A stretch of 64,000 nt of DNA from Clostridiales bacterium (GCA_019416935.1 DXWI01000012.1:1-64000); one strand, 5' to 3'; shown: positions 33,566-41,330, numbered from the stretch's first letter. Notes: generated by a model from the letters alone, not told the origin. Translations and numbers: made by a program.

Positions 33566-33854
33566 TGCGGCAATTCGCGAAAATTCTATTGTGCTCGTTG
33601 ATTTTTGGGCGCCGTGGTGCGGCCCCTGCCGGATGGTAGGGCCTTTCATCGAGCAGATTGCGGAGGCGTATGCGGACAAGGCGCTTGTCTGCAAGGTCAA
33701 TGTGGACGAGTGTCAGGACGTCGCCGCAAAATTTGGCGTTTCCAGCATCCCGACCGTTCTGGTGTTCAGAGACGGAGAGCCCGTGGATCGGGCAGTCGGG
33801 GCAAGGCCGAAAAAAGCGTTTGAACAGATGTTGGATCAGCAGTTAAAAGGTTGA
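33534..33854 (+). CDS. trxA: Thioredoxin
   Basis: A 106-residue thioredoxin with the active site WAPWCGPCRM (Cys 29 and 32), the cis-proline motif SSIPTV and the conserved Asp in LVDFWA. It reduces disulfides of ribonucleotide reductase and other targets with thioredoxin reductase, which is not encoded here. GGAGGAAG precedes the ATG, within the end of the RseC-like gene. A terminator follows. Confidence 0.96.
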   Translation: MAKELTAATFDAAIRENSIVLVDFWAPWCGPCRMVGPFIEQIAEAYADKALVCKVNVDECQDVAAKFGVSSIPTVLVFRDGEPVDRAVGARPKKAFEQMLDQQLKG

Positions 33855-33867
33855 TGAGGCAGCAGGG

Positions 33868-33895
33868 GCGGCGGGTTCTATCCGCCGCTTTTTTT
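33868..33895 (+). terminator. Terminator after trxA
   Basis: A 7-bp all-GC stem (GCGGCGG at 33868-33874, CCGCCGC at 33882-33888) is followed by seven T. The T-run leads straight into the -35 box of the next promoter. Confidence 0.92.
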
Positions 33896-33896
33896 G

Positions 33897-33955
33897 TTGA
33901 CAGCCGGTAGAATTCATGGTATCTTATCGGAGAAGAAAGGCGACCAAGTTGGTCG
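33897..33955 (+). promoter_or_regulatory. Promoter and operator of the Rrf2/IscR operon
   Basis: A perfect -35 TTGACA (33897-33902) and -10 TATCTT (33920-33925) are 17 bases apart. Downstream, at about +10 to +25, is a perfect 15-bp palindrome CGACCAAGTTGGTCG (33941-33955) ending nine bases before the regulator ATG. It extends as GTCGGGTTT, resembling the GTCGGGT half-site of E. coli IscR type 1 sites. This suggests self-repression by the regulator. Confidence 0.65.
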
Positions 33956-33964
33956 GGTTTATGT

Positions 33965-34414
33965 ATGAAGCTTTCAACGCGAAGCAGATATGGCCTGCGG
34001 GCGGTCGTTGATCTCGCCGTGTATTATGGCGAGAACCCGGTGACACTGTCCACGCTGGCCGGTATGCAGGGCATATCAGAAGCATATCTGGAGCAGCTCC
34101 TACGGACGCTGCGCAAAGCGGGCATCGTGGATACCGTGCGCGGCGCTGCCGGGGGCTATGTGCTGTGCAAAGCGCCCGCAAAGCTGGATGTCGGCAGCGT
34201 GCTCTCGGCGCTGGAGGGCAGTACAGCGGTCGTTGATTGCGTGGGCACGGTCGACGCCTGCTGCGAAAACGCCTGCACTTGCTCGGCGCGCCCTTTGTTT
34301 TTGAAACTGCAATCCCGTATCAATGCCGTGCTGAGCGAAACCACGATTGCAGATTTGGCCAATGACTATATTGAACAAAAGAGGCGATTGGAACATGCAA
34401 CGAGTTTATCTTGA
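33965..34414 (+). CDS. Rrf2 family regulator, IscR-like
   Basis: 149 residues. The N-terminal winged helix (MKLSTRSRYGLRAVVDLAV, ISEAYLEQLLRTLRKAGIV, VRGAAGGYVL) is that of IscR and CymR. The C-terminal part has five cysteines at about 92, 99, 100, 104 and 106 (DACCENACTC), which can hold an Fe-S cluster, as in IscR. CymR lacks such cysteines, so an iron-sulfur sensor is more likely. It is followed at once by iscS and iscU, and overlaps iscS by 20 bases. That indicates autoregulation of Fe-S cluster assembly. The second of two nearby ATGs is used because the first is in another frame. Confidence 0.9.
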   Translation: MKLSTRSRYGLRAVVDLAVYYGENPVTLSTLAGMQGISEAYLEQLLRTLRKAGIVDTVRGAAGGYVLCKAPAKLDVGSVLSALEGSTAVVDCVGTVDACCENACTCSARPLFLKLQSRINAVLSETTIADLANDYIEQKRRLEHATSLS

Positions 34415-35567
34415 CAATGCTGCAACGACGCGCACAAGCCCGGAAGTGGTTGAAGCAATGCTCCCGTATTTTACGGAGATCTATGGCAACCCGTCGAGCC
34501 TGCATACCTATGCGCAGGAAGCGGCTAAAGCGATCGGTGAGGCCCGCAAAAAGGCTGCCGCCGCCATTCATGCTGCCGCGGCAGAGGAGATCATCTTTAC
34601 CGGCGGCGGCAGTGAGAGCGATAACATGGTGCTGCGCGGCATAGCGCACGCTTATCAGAAAAAGGGCAAGCATATCATCACCAGCGCGGTGGAACACCAT
34701 GCCGTCCTCCACACGCTTGAGGCAATGGAGCGTGAAGGAATCGCGGAGGTGACCTATCTTCCCGTGGATGCTGATGGAAAGGTTTCCGTACAGGATGTGG
34801 AAGCCGCCATTCGTCCGGATACCGTGCTCGTCTCCGTTATGTTCGCTAACAACGAGGTTGGCACAATCATGCCAATCCCGGAAATCGGTGCGGTCTGTCA
34901 CGCGCACGACGTTCTGTTTCATACGGATGCCGTGCAGGCGGTCGGCCACCTTCCAATCGATGTGCAGGCAATGAACATAGACATGCTCTCGCTTTCGGCG
35001 CATAAGTTTCATGGCCCGAAGGGCATTGGTGCGCTGTATGTGCGCAAGGGCATTCGCATACCGGCCCTGATCCTTGGAGGCGGGCAGGAGCGCAGAAAGC
35101 GCGCGGGTACGGAAAATGTTCCGGGCATCGTCGGCCTTGGCTGCGCCATCGAAAGCGCTGTCCTGCACATGGAAGAAAATGCGGCGCACATGAAAAAGCT
35201 TCGCGATAAGCTGATCGCAGGCATTCCCGCAGCCATTCCCGACGTAAAGTTGAATGGCCATCCGGTCGACCGGCTGCCCAACAATGTCAATTTCAGCATT
35301 CGCTATATTGAGGGAGAATCCATGCTGCTCATGCTGGATATCAACGGCATCGCCGCATCGAGCGGGTCAGCGTGCACGTCCGGTTCGCTCGATCCGTCGC
35401 ATGTGCTGCTCGCCATGGGCCTGCCCCACGAGGTTGCGCACGGATCGCTCCGGTTGACTTTGTCGGAATATACAACGGAGCAGGAAATTGATTATACGCT
35501 CGAACTTTTGCCAAAAATTGTGGAACGGCTGCGCGCTATGTCGCCGCTATATCATGGAGGAAATTAA
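34395..35567 (+). CDS. iscS: Cysteine desulfurase (IscS/NifS)
   Basis: This PLP enzyme takes sulfur from cysteine for Fe-S clusters and tRNA thiolation. The 390 residues begin VYLDNAATTRTSPEVVEAM. They contain the PLP lysine in SLSAHKFHGPKGIG, SRKRAGTEN-like RRKRAGTENVPGIVG, and the mobile persulfide Cys in SSGSACTSGS (about 321-330). ATG 34395 begins at the family start. It lies inside the end of the regulator gene, with a GAGG site about eight bases upstream. Confidence 0.96.
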   Translation: MQRVYLDNAATTRTSPEVVEAMLPYFTEIYGNPSSLHTYAQEAAKAIGEARKKAAAAIHAAAAEEIIFTGGGSESDNMVLRGIAHAYQKKGKHIITSAVEHHAVLHTLEAMEREGIAEVTYLPVDADGKVSVQDVEAAIRPDTVLVSVMFANNEVGTIMPIPEIGAVCHAHDVLFHTDAVQAVGHLPIDVQAMNIDMLSLSAHKFHGPKGIGALYVRKGIRIPALILGGGQERRKRAGTENVPGIVGLGCAIESAVLHMEENAAHMKKLRDKLIAGIPAAIPDVKLNGHPVDRLPNNVNFSIRYIEGESMLLMLDINGIAASSGSACTSGSLDPSHVLLAMGLPHEVAHGSLRLTLSEYTTEQEIDYTLELLPKIVERLRAMSPLYHGGN

Positions 35568-35568
35568 G

Positions 35569-35946
35569 ATGTATACAGAAAAAGTGATGGATCATTTTCA
35601 GAACCCGCGCAATGTCGGAGAAATTGCTGATGCAAGCGGAGTCGGCACTGTCGGCAACGCAAAGTGCGGCGACATCATGCAGATTTTTTTGAAGATCGAT
35701 GATGATACGGGCGTGATCGAAGATGTGAAATTCAAAACGTTTGGCTGTGGCGCTGCCGTTGCCACATCCTCGATGGCGACCGAGCTCATCAAGGGAAAGA
35801 CGATTGATGAAGCACTGCAGCTCACAAACTCCGCTGTCGTCGAAGCGCTCGAGGGACTTCCGCCGCAAAAAATTCATTGCTCTGTGCTGGCTGAAGAGGC
35901 CGTAAAGGCGGCAATTGACGATTACCACAAGAAAAAAGCGGAATAA
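35569..35946 (+). CDS. iscU: Fe-S cluster scaffold protein (IscU/NifU-like)
   Basis: A 125-residue scaffold on which iron and the sulfur from IscS are assembled. It starts MYTEKVMDHFQNPRNVG and has all three cluster cysteines, in GNAKCGD, FGCGAA and KIHCSVLAEEA, plus the Asp of the first motif. GGAGG sits eight bases before ATG 35569. An ATG at 35554 overlaps that ribosome site and is rejected. It is the third gene of the iscR-like operon. Confidence 0.96.
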   Translation: MYTEKVMDHFQNPRNVGEIADASGVGTVGNAKCGDIMQIFLKIDDDTGVIEDVKFKTFGCGAAVATSSMATELIKGKTIDEALQLTNSAVVEALEGLPPQKIHCSVLAEEAVKAAIDDYHKKKAE

Positions 35947-36016
35947 CAGCGAATACTTGTCCGCCTGCCGCACGATACTATTGTTGTAGCGCAGCAGGAA
36001 AGGCGAGGTGAAGTAT

Positions 36017-36187
36017 ATGCGATCTTTTGCTATGGGTCTCGGCGTGATTGCCGGCGCTGCTATTACGCTGACTGCGATCAGTTCCATGTATCCGGATATT
36101 CCGAGACGAATGATTCGGGATGGGCGACGCGCGGCGCGCGAAACGCGCCGTACCGTGTGTAGCTTGAGCGAATTGATGAGCAAGTAA
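36017..36187 (+). CDS. Small basic protein with one membrane helix, unknown
   Basis: A 56-residue frame with a GGCGAGGTG ribosome site upstream. Residues about 4-24 (FAMGLGVIAGAAITLTAIS) are hydrophobic and Gly/Ala-rich, like a membrane helix. The remainder is strongly basic (RRMIRDGRRAARETRR). A terminator-like hairpin follows directly, which supports a real short gene. No family is recognised; YtxH-like small proteins have a similar shape. Confidence 0.55.
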   Translation: MRSFAMGLGVIAGAAITLTAISSMYPDIPRRMIRDGRRAARETRRTVCSLSELMSK

Positions 36188-36198
36188 AGCGGTTTCAG

Positions 36199-36222
36199 AT
36201 ACGGGGCTATTCGGCCCCGTAT
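36199..36222 (+). terminator. Terminator-like hairpin
   Basis: A 9-bp perfect stem (ATACGGGGC at 36199-36207, GCCCCGTAT at 36214-36222) with a 6-base loop, weak T-run (TCCTTATT). Confidence 0.65.
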
Positions 36223-36257
36223 TCCTTATTCACGCGGATCGTGAAGCGATTTCGCCC

Positions 36258-36286
36258 TTGACGCTTTCCACAGAATCTTATATACT
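36258..36286 (+). promoter_or_regulatory. Sigma-A promoter of yajC
   Basis: TTGACG (36258-36263) and TATACT (36281-36286) are 17 bases apart, ending 42 bases above the yajC ATG. Confidence 0.8.
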
Positions 36287-36328
36287 AAGAATATACAAAT
36301 ATTGAAAGGCGAAAGGTATTACTAACAC

Positions 36329-36661
36329 ATGAGCAGTGAAGCAATGGGTGGTATCGGCTCCTTTTTCTCCAGCTATGGTCTTTTGATCATCGTGATGATC
36401 GCAATGTTTGCAATCATGATTATCCCGCAGCGCCGTCGTGACAAAAAAGTGAAGGCCATGTTGGCTGCGCTGAAGCCCGGTGACCGTGTTCGCACCATCG
36501 GCGGTATCTATGGTACGATCAGCTCCATCCGCGATGATGTGGTTGTTTTGGCGGTTGGTCCCGACAAGGTGAAGCTCGTATTTGCGCGCGGCGCGATCTC
36601 TCAGGTTGAGGATGTCGGCGTCGAAAACACGATGAATGAAGAAGTGACCGAAACAAAATAA
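36329..36661 (+). CDS. yajC: Preprotein translocase subunit YajC
   Basis: YajC is a small auxiliary partner of SecDF in protein export. The 110 residues have one N-terminal membrane helix (about 12-31, YGLLIIVMIAMFAIMIIPQ), the typical QRRRDKKVKAMLAALKPGDRVRTIGGIYG and a cytoplasmic tail. It stands alone between a promoter and a terminator; secD and secF are not in the window. Confidence 0.93.
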   Translation: MSSEAMGGIGSFFSSYGLLIIVMIAMFAIMIIPQRRRDKKVKAMLAALKPGDRVRTIGGIYGTISSIRDDVVVLAVGPDKVKLVFARGAISQVEDVGVENTMNEEVTETK

Positions 36662-36680
36662 ACCTTCGCGGTTTTTCCAA

Positions 36681-36711
36681 TGCCTGCAACAAAAGTTGCA
36701 GGCATATTTAT
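36681..36711 (+). terminator. Terminator after yajC
   Basis: A 10-bp perfect stem (TGCCTGCAAC at 36681-36690, GTTGCAGGCA at 36695-36704), loop AAAA, followed by TATTTATTT. Confidence 0.85.
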
Positions 36712-36814
36712 TTGCTCTCCTGTATATAGTGAAACATAGGCATGTGCAGCGGATATCCGAAATTGACGGGGATGCGCGGCAATCATCATTATGCGAAATG
36801 GCAGGAGGGTGTGC

Positions 36815-37228
36815 ATGAAAAAACGTAAAAAGAGCCGCAGCGATGCTCCCATTCCCTTCATGTTATGCATGCGGGGCGCCATACTCGCCTGCATTGGAAC
36901 GGTGATATTTGTGTTAGTCCTGGCCTTCCTGCTGAAATGGGATGTATTGCAAACGGACAGCATTCGCGTGTTCAATACTGCCATTAAATCCATATGCTCC
37001 TGTCTGGCAGGTTTTCTGTGCGTTCGGACGATCCAGCAGCGGGGCTGGCTGTATGGAGCATTGTCCGGCGGATTGTACATGACGATGGCCTATGTAATCT
37101 TTTTCTTTTTTGAGCGTGAGTTCCGCTTGGATATCGTCTTTTTTTCGGATCTGCTGCTTGGACTGGTCTGCGGCGGCAGCATCGGCACCATCTATGCGCT
37201 GATTCGAAATATGCGCTCGCAAAGCTGA
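36815..37228 (+). CDS. TIGR04086-type small membrane protein
   Basis: 137 residues with four hydrophobic helices (about 20-42, 56-73, 78-98 and 107-127), so an integral membrane protein. It resembles the TIGR04086/YrzE family, which lies next to yajC in many Firmicutes; its function is unknown. ATG 36815 (MKKRKKSRSD) follows AGGAGGG at six bases. An upstream ATG at 36791 overlaps that site and is rejected. A strong terminator follows. Confidence 0.75.
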   Translation: MKKRKKSRSDAPIPFMLCMRGAILACIGTVIFVLVLAFLLKWDVLQTDSIRVFNTAIKSICSCLAGFLCVRTIQQRGWLYGALSGGLYMTMAYVIFFFFEREFRLDIVFFSDLLLGLVCGGSIGTIYALIRNMRSQS

Positions 37229-37256
37229 TAGGGCCCTCCGCCTCTTGTACAAAAAT

Positions 37257-37297
37257 CGCCGTCCGTTTTGGTGTTCCAAAGCGGACGGCGTCTTATT
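37257..37297. terminator. Terminator, possibly bidirectional
   Basis: A 15-bp stem (CGCCGTCCGTTTTGG with CCAAAGCGGACGGCG, one wobble pair) at 37257-37290 has loop TGTT. TCTTATTT follows on the plus strand and TTTTTG on the minus side, so it may serve both the membrane gene and the convergent lipoprotein gene. Confidence 0.85.
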
Positions 37298-37336
37298 TCC
37301 CGTCCAACCGGGCGGGGTCAATTCGATTCCTTCGCT

Positions 37337-38332
37337 TCAGTCGGCCTCGGCTACAACCTGCTCGGCTATCCGGTTATCAACCAGTGTCTGAAAGTCGGGA
37401 CGCGCCGAGAGCTCGCCGGCCTCCTGAATAATATCAAGCAGCCGGTTATAGTCCGCTTCCTGCATCACCGGGTCCTGTTTCCACGAGTCCGTCTCGCGGT
37501 AACTGTTCGCCACGATCTTCAAACTGTCCAGAGAAGCGTCAGGGAAAAACGGTTCCATAGCCATTGCAACCTCTTCATCGCTGGCCGTTTGAATCCAGAT
37601 CTGAGCACGATAAACGGCTCGCAGAAACCGTTTTACAAAATCGGAGTTTTCCTCGAGCATTGTTTGACTGACAAGATAAACGGTATAGGGGACTTCACCG
37701 GAGGCCAGCCCTACATTGGCAACAATATGCCCCTTGCCGGCCAGCTCAAACTCGGTTGCGGTTGGCTCGAAAAGCGTCACATAATCGCCGGTTCCGCCAT
37801 CAAATGCGCCGCCCATCAAATTGAACTGGATGGAATCGATCACTTCGACATCCACCCCCGGCACAAGGCCATGTGATTTGAGCACATACTGCAGTGTCAT
37901 CAGCGGCATGCCGCCGGCACGCCCGCCGATTATGGTCTTTCCCTTCAATGACTTCCAGTCAAAATTCGGCTCCGGCTGGCGACCGACCAGATAGGAACCA
38001 TCGCGTTTGGTCAGCTGACCCACGATAATCGGATGATCCGCCTTTCCTTCATTGACCACATATACGCCGGTTTCCGGCCCGGCGAGACAAATGTCCGCCT
38101 GTCCGGAGAGCAATGCGCTCATTGTTTTATCCGAACCTCCTGAGGTTGTAACATTGATTTCCAGACCTTCTTCTTCAAAAAAGCCCTTGGAAATTGCCAC
38201 ATATTGCGGCGCATAAAAAACAGATCTTGTCACCTCATGCAGCTCCACCTTCTGCAATTCCTGTGCTCCCGTGCAGCCGATACTAAACAATAAGCACGCA
38301 AACAACAGAACAAATGCCACAGCTTTTTTCAT
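37337..38332 (-). CDS. ABC transporter substrate-binding lipoprotein (NMT1/SsuA-like)
   Basis: 331 residues. A lipoprotein signal (MKKAVAFVLLFACLLFSIGC, Cys about 20) anchors it to the outer face of the membrane. The body has the NMT1/THI5-like periplasmic fold, with FYAPQYVAISKGFFEEEGLEI and LLSGQADICLAGPE. The family binds sulfonates, pyrimidine thiamine precursors or similar small ligands. No permease or ATPase gene is adjacent, so it is an orphan component here and the ligand cannot be named. ATG 38332 has GGAGG eight bases upstream. It is convergent with the preceding gene and divergent from ireB. Confidence 0.86.
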   Translation of the reverse strand: MKKAVAFVLLFACLLFSIGCTGAQELQKVELHEVTRSVFYAPQYVAISKGFFEEEGLEINVTTSGGSDKTMSALLSGQADICLAGPETGVYVVNEGKADHPIIVGQLTKRDGSYLVGRQPEPNFDWKSLKGKTIIGGRAGGMPLMTLQYVLKSHGLVPGVDVEVIDSIQFNLMGGAFDGGTGDYVTLFEPTATEFELAGKGHIVANVGLASGEVPYTVYLVSQTMLEENSDFVKRFLRAVYRAQIWIQTASDEEVAMAMEPFFPDASLDSLKIVANSYRETDSWKQDPVMQEADYNRLLDIIQEAGELSARPDFQTLVDNRIAEQVVAEAD

Positions 38333-38401
38333 ATAAAACCTCCTTATCGTTGTAGTGCTATGGTATGTTGACCGTGCTTTTTGTGTGCGTTCGCATAAGG
38401 A

Positions 38402-38430
38402 TTGAAAATCAAGCAAAACTTTTGTATAAT
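38402..38430 (+). promoter_or_regulatory. Sigma-A promoter of ireB-ruvX
   Basis: TTGAAA (38402-38407) and perfect TATAAT (38425-38430) are 17 bases apart; a full AAGGAGGTGA ribosome site (38437-38446) follows. Confidence 0.85.
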
Positions 38431-38451
38431 ACTACTAAGGAGGTGAGTGCC

Positions 38452-38715
38452 ATGCCCACCGATTGTCAACAGACTATGGAATTTGCTTTTCCCCGTGACA
38501 GCCGCACGGCGCAGCATGTGCTGCTGACCGTATATGACGCAATGCGTGAAAAGGGATACGATCCGGTCAATCAGATCGTCGGCTACCTGATTTCCGGCGA
38601 TCCGACCTATATTACGAGCTACAATAATTCCCGCTATCTCATATCGCGCATGGAGCGCGATGAACTGATCGAGGAGCTGGTTCGCTTTTATGTGGCCCAT
38701 CGGGATTTGACATGA
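38452..38715 (+). CDS. ireB: IreB family regulatory phosphoprotein
   Basis: 87 residues of the UPF0297/IreB family. In Enterococcus faecalis IreB is phosphorylated by the kinase IreK and lowers cephalosporin resistance. Conserved stretches are TMEFAFP (with the N-terminal Thr region), YDAMREKGYDPVNQIVGYLISGDPTYITSYNNSR (cited in part, YLISGDPTYIT) and LIEELVRFY. It opens the conserved ireB-ruvX-yrzB operon; alaS, a frequent upstream partner, is missing here. Confidence 0.95.
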   Translation: MPTDCQQTMEFAFPRDSRTAQHVLLTVYDAMREKGYDPVNQIVGYLISGDPTYITSYNNSRYLISRMERDELIEELVRFYVAHRDLT

Positions 38716-39152
38716 CGGAACGTGTTTTAGCTTTGGACGTCGGTGACCGCCGCATTGGCATTGCCGTGAGCGATGCGCTCGGCTGGACTGCGCAGGGTCT
38801 GGAGACATATACGCGTCGCGATGATGATCTGCAGGCGGACGTTGCCCACATCTTGGAAATTGCGGAGCGCTATAAACCTGTACGCCTGCTCTTTGGTATG
38901 CCTCGCAATATGGATGGCAGCTATGGCATGCAGGCACAGAAAGTGCGAGCATTTGCGGATGCGGTTCTTGCTGATTGGGATGGGAGCCATGATTTTTATG
39001 ATGAACGGTTGACCACCATGTCGGCACAGCGCGTTCTCATCGATGCCGACATGAGCCGCAAACGTCGCAAGCAGGTCGTGGACAAAATTGCGGCTGTAAT
39101 CATTCTTCAGGGGTATCTGGACAGCGGCGCCGCTGCTCGAAATAACGGTTAA
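38712..39152 (+). CDS. ruvX: Holliday junction resolvase-like RuvX (YqgF)
   Basis: 146 residues of the YqgF/RuvX RNase H-like family. The motifs ALDVGDRRIGIAVSDALG (5-22) and DERLTTMSAQRVL are intact, including the catalytic acids. The protein is thought to act on 16S rRNA maturation or recombination intermediates. Start and preceding stop overlap (ATGA). Confidence 0.95.
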   Translation: MTERVLALDVGDRRIGIAVSDALGWTAQGLETYTRRDDDLQADVAHILEIAERYKPVRLLFGMPRNMDGSYGMQAQKVRAFADAVLADWDGSHDFYDERLTTMSAQRVLIDADMSRKRRKQVVDKIAAVIILQGYLDSGAAARNNG

Positions 39153-39171
39153 GGAAGATAGGTAGGCGCGT

Positions 39172-39462
39172 ATGGAAGAAATACAACGGGATACCATCAT
39201 TGAACTTCTCGATGAGCAGGGACACCCGGTTTCGTTTGACTTGCTCATGACTTTTGACTATGAAGGAAAGCGGTATGCCGCCATGCTGCCGCTCGAATCC
39301 GTCGAAGGTGTGAATGAGGATGAAGTCGTTCTGTTGGAAGTTGTTCGTGATAAGGACGGCCAACTCTATCAACCCATCGCGAACCCGATTCTGCTGGACG
39401 AGGTCTTTGAAGAATTTCAGGAGCTGTTTGAAGAGGAGATTGGGGAAAACGACGAGGAGTAG
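39172..39462 (+). CDS. DUF1292 domain protein (YrzB-like)
   Basis: 96 residues, strongly acidic, with the DUF1292 core VSFDLLMTFDYEGKRYAAML and DEVVLLEVV. It is the regular third member of the ireB-ruvX operon in Firmicutes and has no known function. A terminator follows. The last ~20 residues are nearly all acidic (FEEEIGENDEE). Confidence 0.88.
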   Translation: MEEIQRDTIIELLDEQGHPVSFDLLMTFDYEGKRYAAMLPLESVEGVNEDEVVLLEVVRDKDGQLYQPIANPILLDEVFEEFQELFEEEIGENDEE

Positions 39463-39487
39463 AACCATTCGAATTTGATCCGGTTTT

Positions 39488-39529
39488 CGGGCAAAACAGG
39501 CAAGAATTTGCTTGCTTTGCCCGTTTTGC
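39488..39529 (+). terminator. Terminator with embedded rpsB promoter
   Basis: CGGGCAAA (39488-39495) pairs with TTTGCCCG (39516-39523) and GCAAG with CTTGC inside, followed by TTTT. The downstream arm contains the -35 box of the rpsB promoter. Confidence 0.7.
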
Positions 39530-39540
39530 TATGCTATAAT
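39512..39540 (+). promoter_or_regulatory. Sigma-A promoter of rpsB-tsf
   Basis: TTGCTT (39512-39517) and perfect TATAAT (39535-39540) are 17 bases apart. Transcription would start near 39547, giving a leader of about 100 bases. Confidence 0.75.
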
Positions 39541-39546
39541 GCACAA

Positions 39547-39640
39547 GGTATCACGCACTCTGGTGGATTTGTGGGCTCGTGCCGAATGAACTCGGTTTCC
39601 CGCAAAGCAGAAGCCGGAGGTGGAAAAAATAACGAGGAGG
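39547..39640 (+). promoter_or_regulatory. rpsB 5' leader, possible S2 control structure
   Basis: The leader has several short pairings (for example CACG...CGTG and CCGA...TCGG). Ribosomal protein operons are often controlled by such leaders bound by their own product. I do not recognise a specific Rfam class, so this is only a candidate. Confidence 0.3.
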
Positions 39641-39649
39641 TTATAAGTT

Positions 39650-40372
39650 ATGCCCGTGATTTCCATGAAGCAGCTGTTGGAAGCTGGTGTCCATTTTGGT
39701 CACCAGACCCGTCGTTGGAACCCGAAGATGAAGGAATACATCTTCACGGAGCGCAACGGCATCTACATCATCGATCTCCAGAAAACCGTCAAGAAAATTG
39801 AAGAAGCGTATAACTTTATTCGCGATCTGGCCATGGATGACAAGACCCTTCTTTTTGTCGGCACCAAGAAGCAGGCACAGGAGTCCATCGAACAGGAAGC
39901 CAAACGCTGCGATATGTTCTATGTCAATCAGCGTTGGTTGGGCGGCATGCTGACGAACTTCAAGACCATTCAGGGTCGTATCGCTCGCCTTCGCAAGATC
40001 GAGCAGATGGAGGCGACCGGCCAGTTCGATCTGCTTCCGAAGAAAGAGGTCATGCAGCTCAAATTGGAGCAAGAAAAGCTTGAGAAGAACCTTGGCGGTA
40101 TCAAGGATATGAAGAAGCTCCCCGGCGCGCTGTTCGTTGTCGACCCGCGCAAAGAGCATATTGCGGTTTCTGAGGCGCGTACGCTTCGAATCCCGATCGT
40201 TGCGATTATTGATACCAACTGCGATCCGGATGAGGTCGACTATCCGATTCCCGGCAATGATGATGCTATCCGTGCGGTCAAACTGATCACCGCAAAGATG
40301 GCGGACGCCGTGCTCGAAGGACGTCAGGGCGAGCAGATGAACGACGAAGAAACTGCGGAAGCAGTTGAATAA
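39650..40372 (+). CDS. rpsB: 30S ribosomal protein S2
   Basis: 240 residues, with MKQLLEAGVHFGHQTRRWNPKM and the conserved LVGTKKQAQE and IDTNCDPDEVDYPIPGNDDAIR regions (cited in parts). It opens the rpsB-tsf-pyrH-frr series. GAGGAGG lies eight bases before the ATG. S2 joins the 30S subunit late. Confidence 0.98.
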   Translation: MPVISMKQLLEAGVHFGHQTRRWNPKMKEYIFTERNGIYIIDLQKTVKKIEEAYNFIRDLAMDDKTLLFVGTKKQAQESIEQEAKRCDMFYVNQRWLGGMLTNFKTIQGRIARLRKIEQMEATGQFDLLPKKEVMQLKLEQEKLEKNLGGIKDMKKLPGALFVVDPRKEHIAVSEARTLRIPIVAIIDTNCDPDEVDYPIPGNDDAIRAVKLITAKMADAVLEGRQGEQMNDEETAEAVE

Positions 40373-40391
40373 GCCGGAGGAGGAACGAAGG

Positions 40392-41273
40392 ATGTTTACT
40401 GCAAAAGATGTTATGGCTTTGCGCGAGCGCACCGGCGCCGGCATGATGGACTGCAAGAAAGCCCTCACCGCGTGTGATGGCGATGCAGAAAAAGCCGTTG
40501 ATTTTCTTCGTGAAAAGGGCCTTGCCGCAGCGGCTAAAAAGGCCAGCCGTATCGCTGCAGAAGGTCTTGTTGGAAGCTATGTGAGCGAAGACGGCAAGGT
40601 TGGCGTCATTGTTGAAGTCAACTGCGAGACCGACTTTGTTGCAAAGACGGATGATTTCAAGGCCTTTGTCGCGACCATCGCGCGTCAGGTTGCGCTGAAG
40701 AATCCCGCAAGCGTGGAAGAACTGCTCGAGCAGACCTCTGTGGACGATGATACGCTGACCATCAATGCGCTTCTCAATGCGGCTGTTGCAAAGATCGGTG
40801 AAAAAATCAGCGTCCGCCGTTTTGCGCGTGCCGAAGGCATTGTGGACACCTATGTCCATCTCGGCGGTAAAATCGGCGTTCTTGTCGATGTTGAGGGTGA
40901 AGCGGATGCCAATGTCCTCCACGACGTCTCCATGCAGATTGCTGCGGCGAAGCCGACCTGCATCAGCAAAAACGATGTCAATCAGGCGGATGTGGAAAAG
41001 GAAAAGGAGATCCTCCGCGCGCAGGCGCTCAATGAGCCCAAGCCGAAGCCGGAAGCCATCATTGAGAAAATGGTCAATGGCCGTATCGAGAAGTACTACA
41101 AAGAGGTTTGCCTGATCGAGCAGCCCTTTGTCAAAGAGCCGGATATCTCTGTCAAGCAGATGATCAACGGGAAGTTCAACGTGCTCAGCTTCACTCGCTT
41201 TGAAATGGGCGAAGGCCTGCAAAAGCGTGAAGACAACTTCGCTGATGAAGTGATGAGCCAGACCAAAGCGTAA
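40392..41273 (+). CDS. tsf: Elongation factor Ts
   Basis: EF-Ts recycles EF-Tu-GDP to EF-Tu-GTP. The 293 residues have the N-terminal UBA-like domain with RERTGAGMMDCKKALTACDGD and the core NCETDFVAKTDDFKAF. The protein is full length. ATG 40392 has GGAGGA just upstream. A terminator follows, 12 bases after the stop. Confidence 0.98.
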   Translation: MFTAKDVMALRERTGAGMMDCKKALTACDGDAEKAVDFLREKGLAAAAKKASRIAAEGLVGSYVSEDGKVGVIVEVNCETDFVAKTDDFKAFVATIARQVALKNPASVEELLEQTSVDDDTLTINALLNAAVAKIGEKISVRRFARAEGIVDTYVHLGGKIGVLVDVEGEADANVLHDVSMQIAAAKPTCISKNDVNQADVEKEKEILRAQALNEPKPKPEAIIEKMVNGRIEKYYKEVCLIEQPFVKEPDISVKQMINGKFNVLSFTRFEMGEGLQKREDNFADEVMSQTKA

Positions 41274-41282
41274 TTGTCTACT

Positions 41283-41315
41283 AAAAAAGGAACACGGAAA
41301 CGTGTTCCTTTTTTT
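41283..41315 (+). terminator. Terminator between tsf and pyrH
   Basis: A 14-bp perfect stem (AAAAAAGGAACACG at 41283-41296 with CGTGTTCCTTTTTT at 41301-41314), loop GAAA, followed by T. It probably attenuates rather than isolates pyrH, since no promoter is visible before pyrH. Confidence 0.92.
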
Positions 41316-41330
41316 GAGAAAGGAAGTTTT

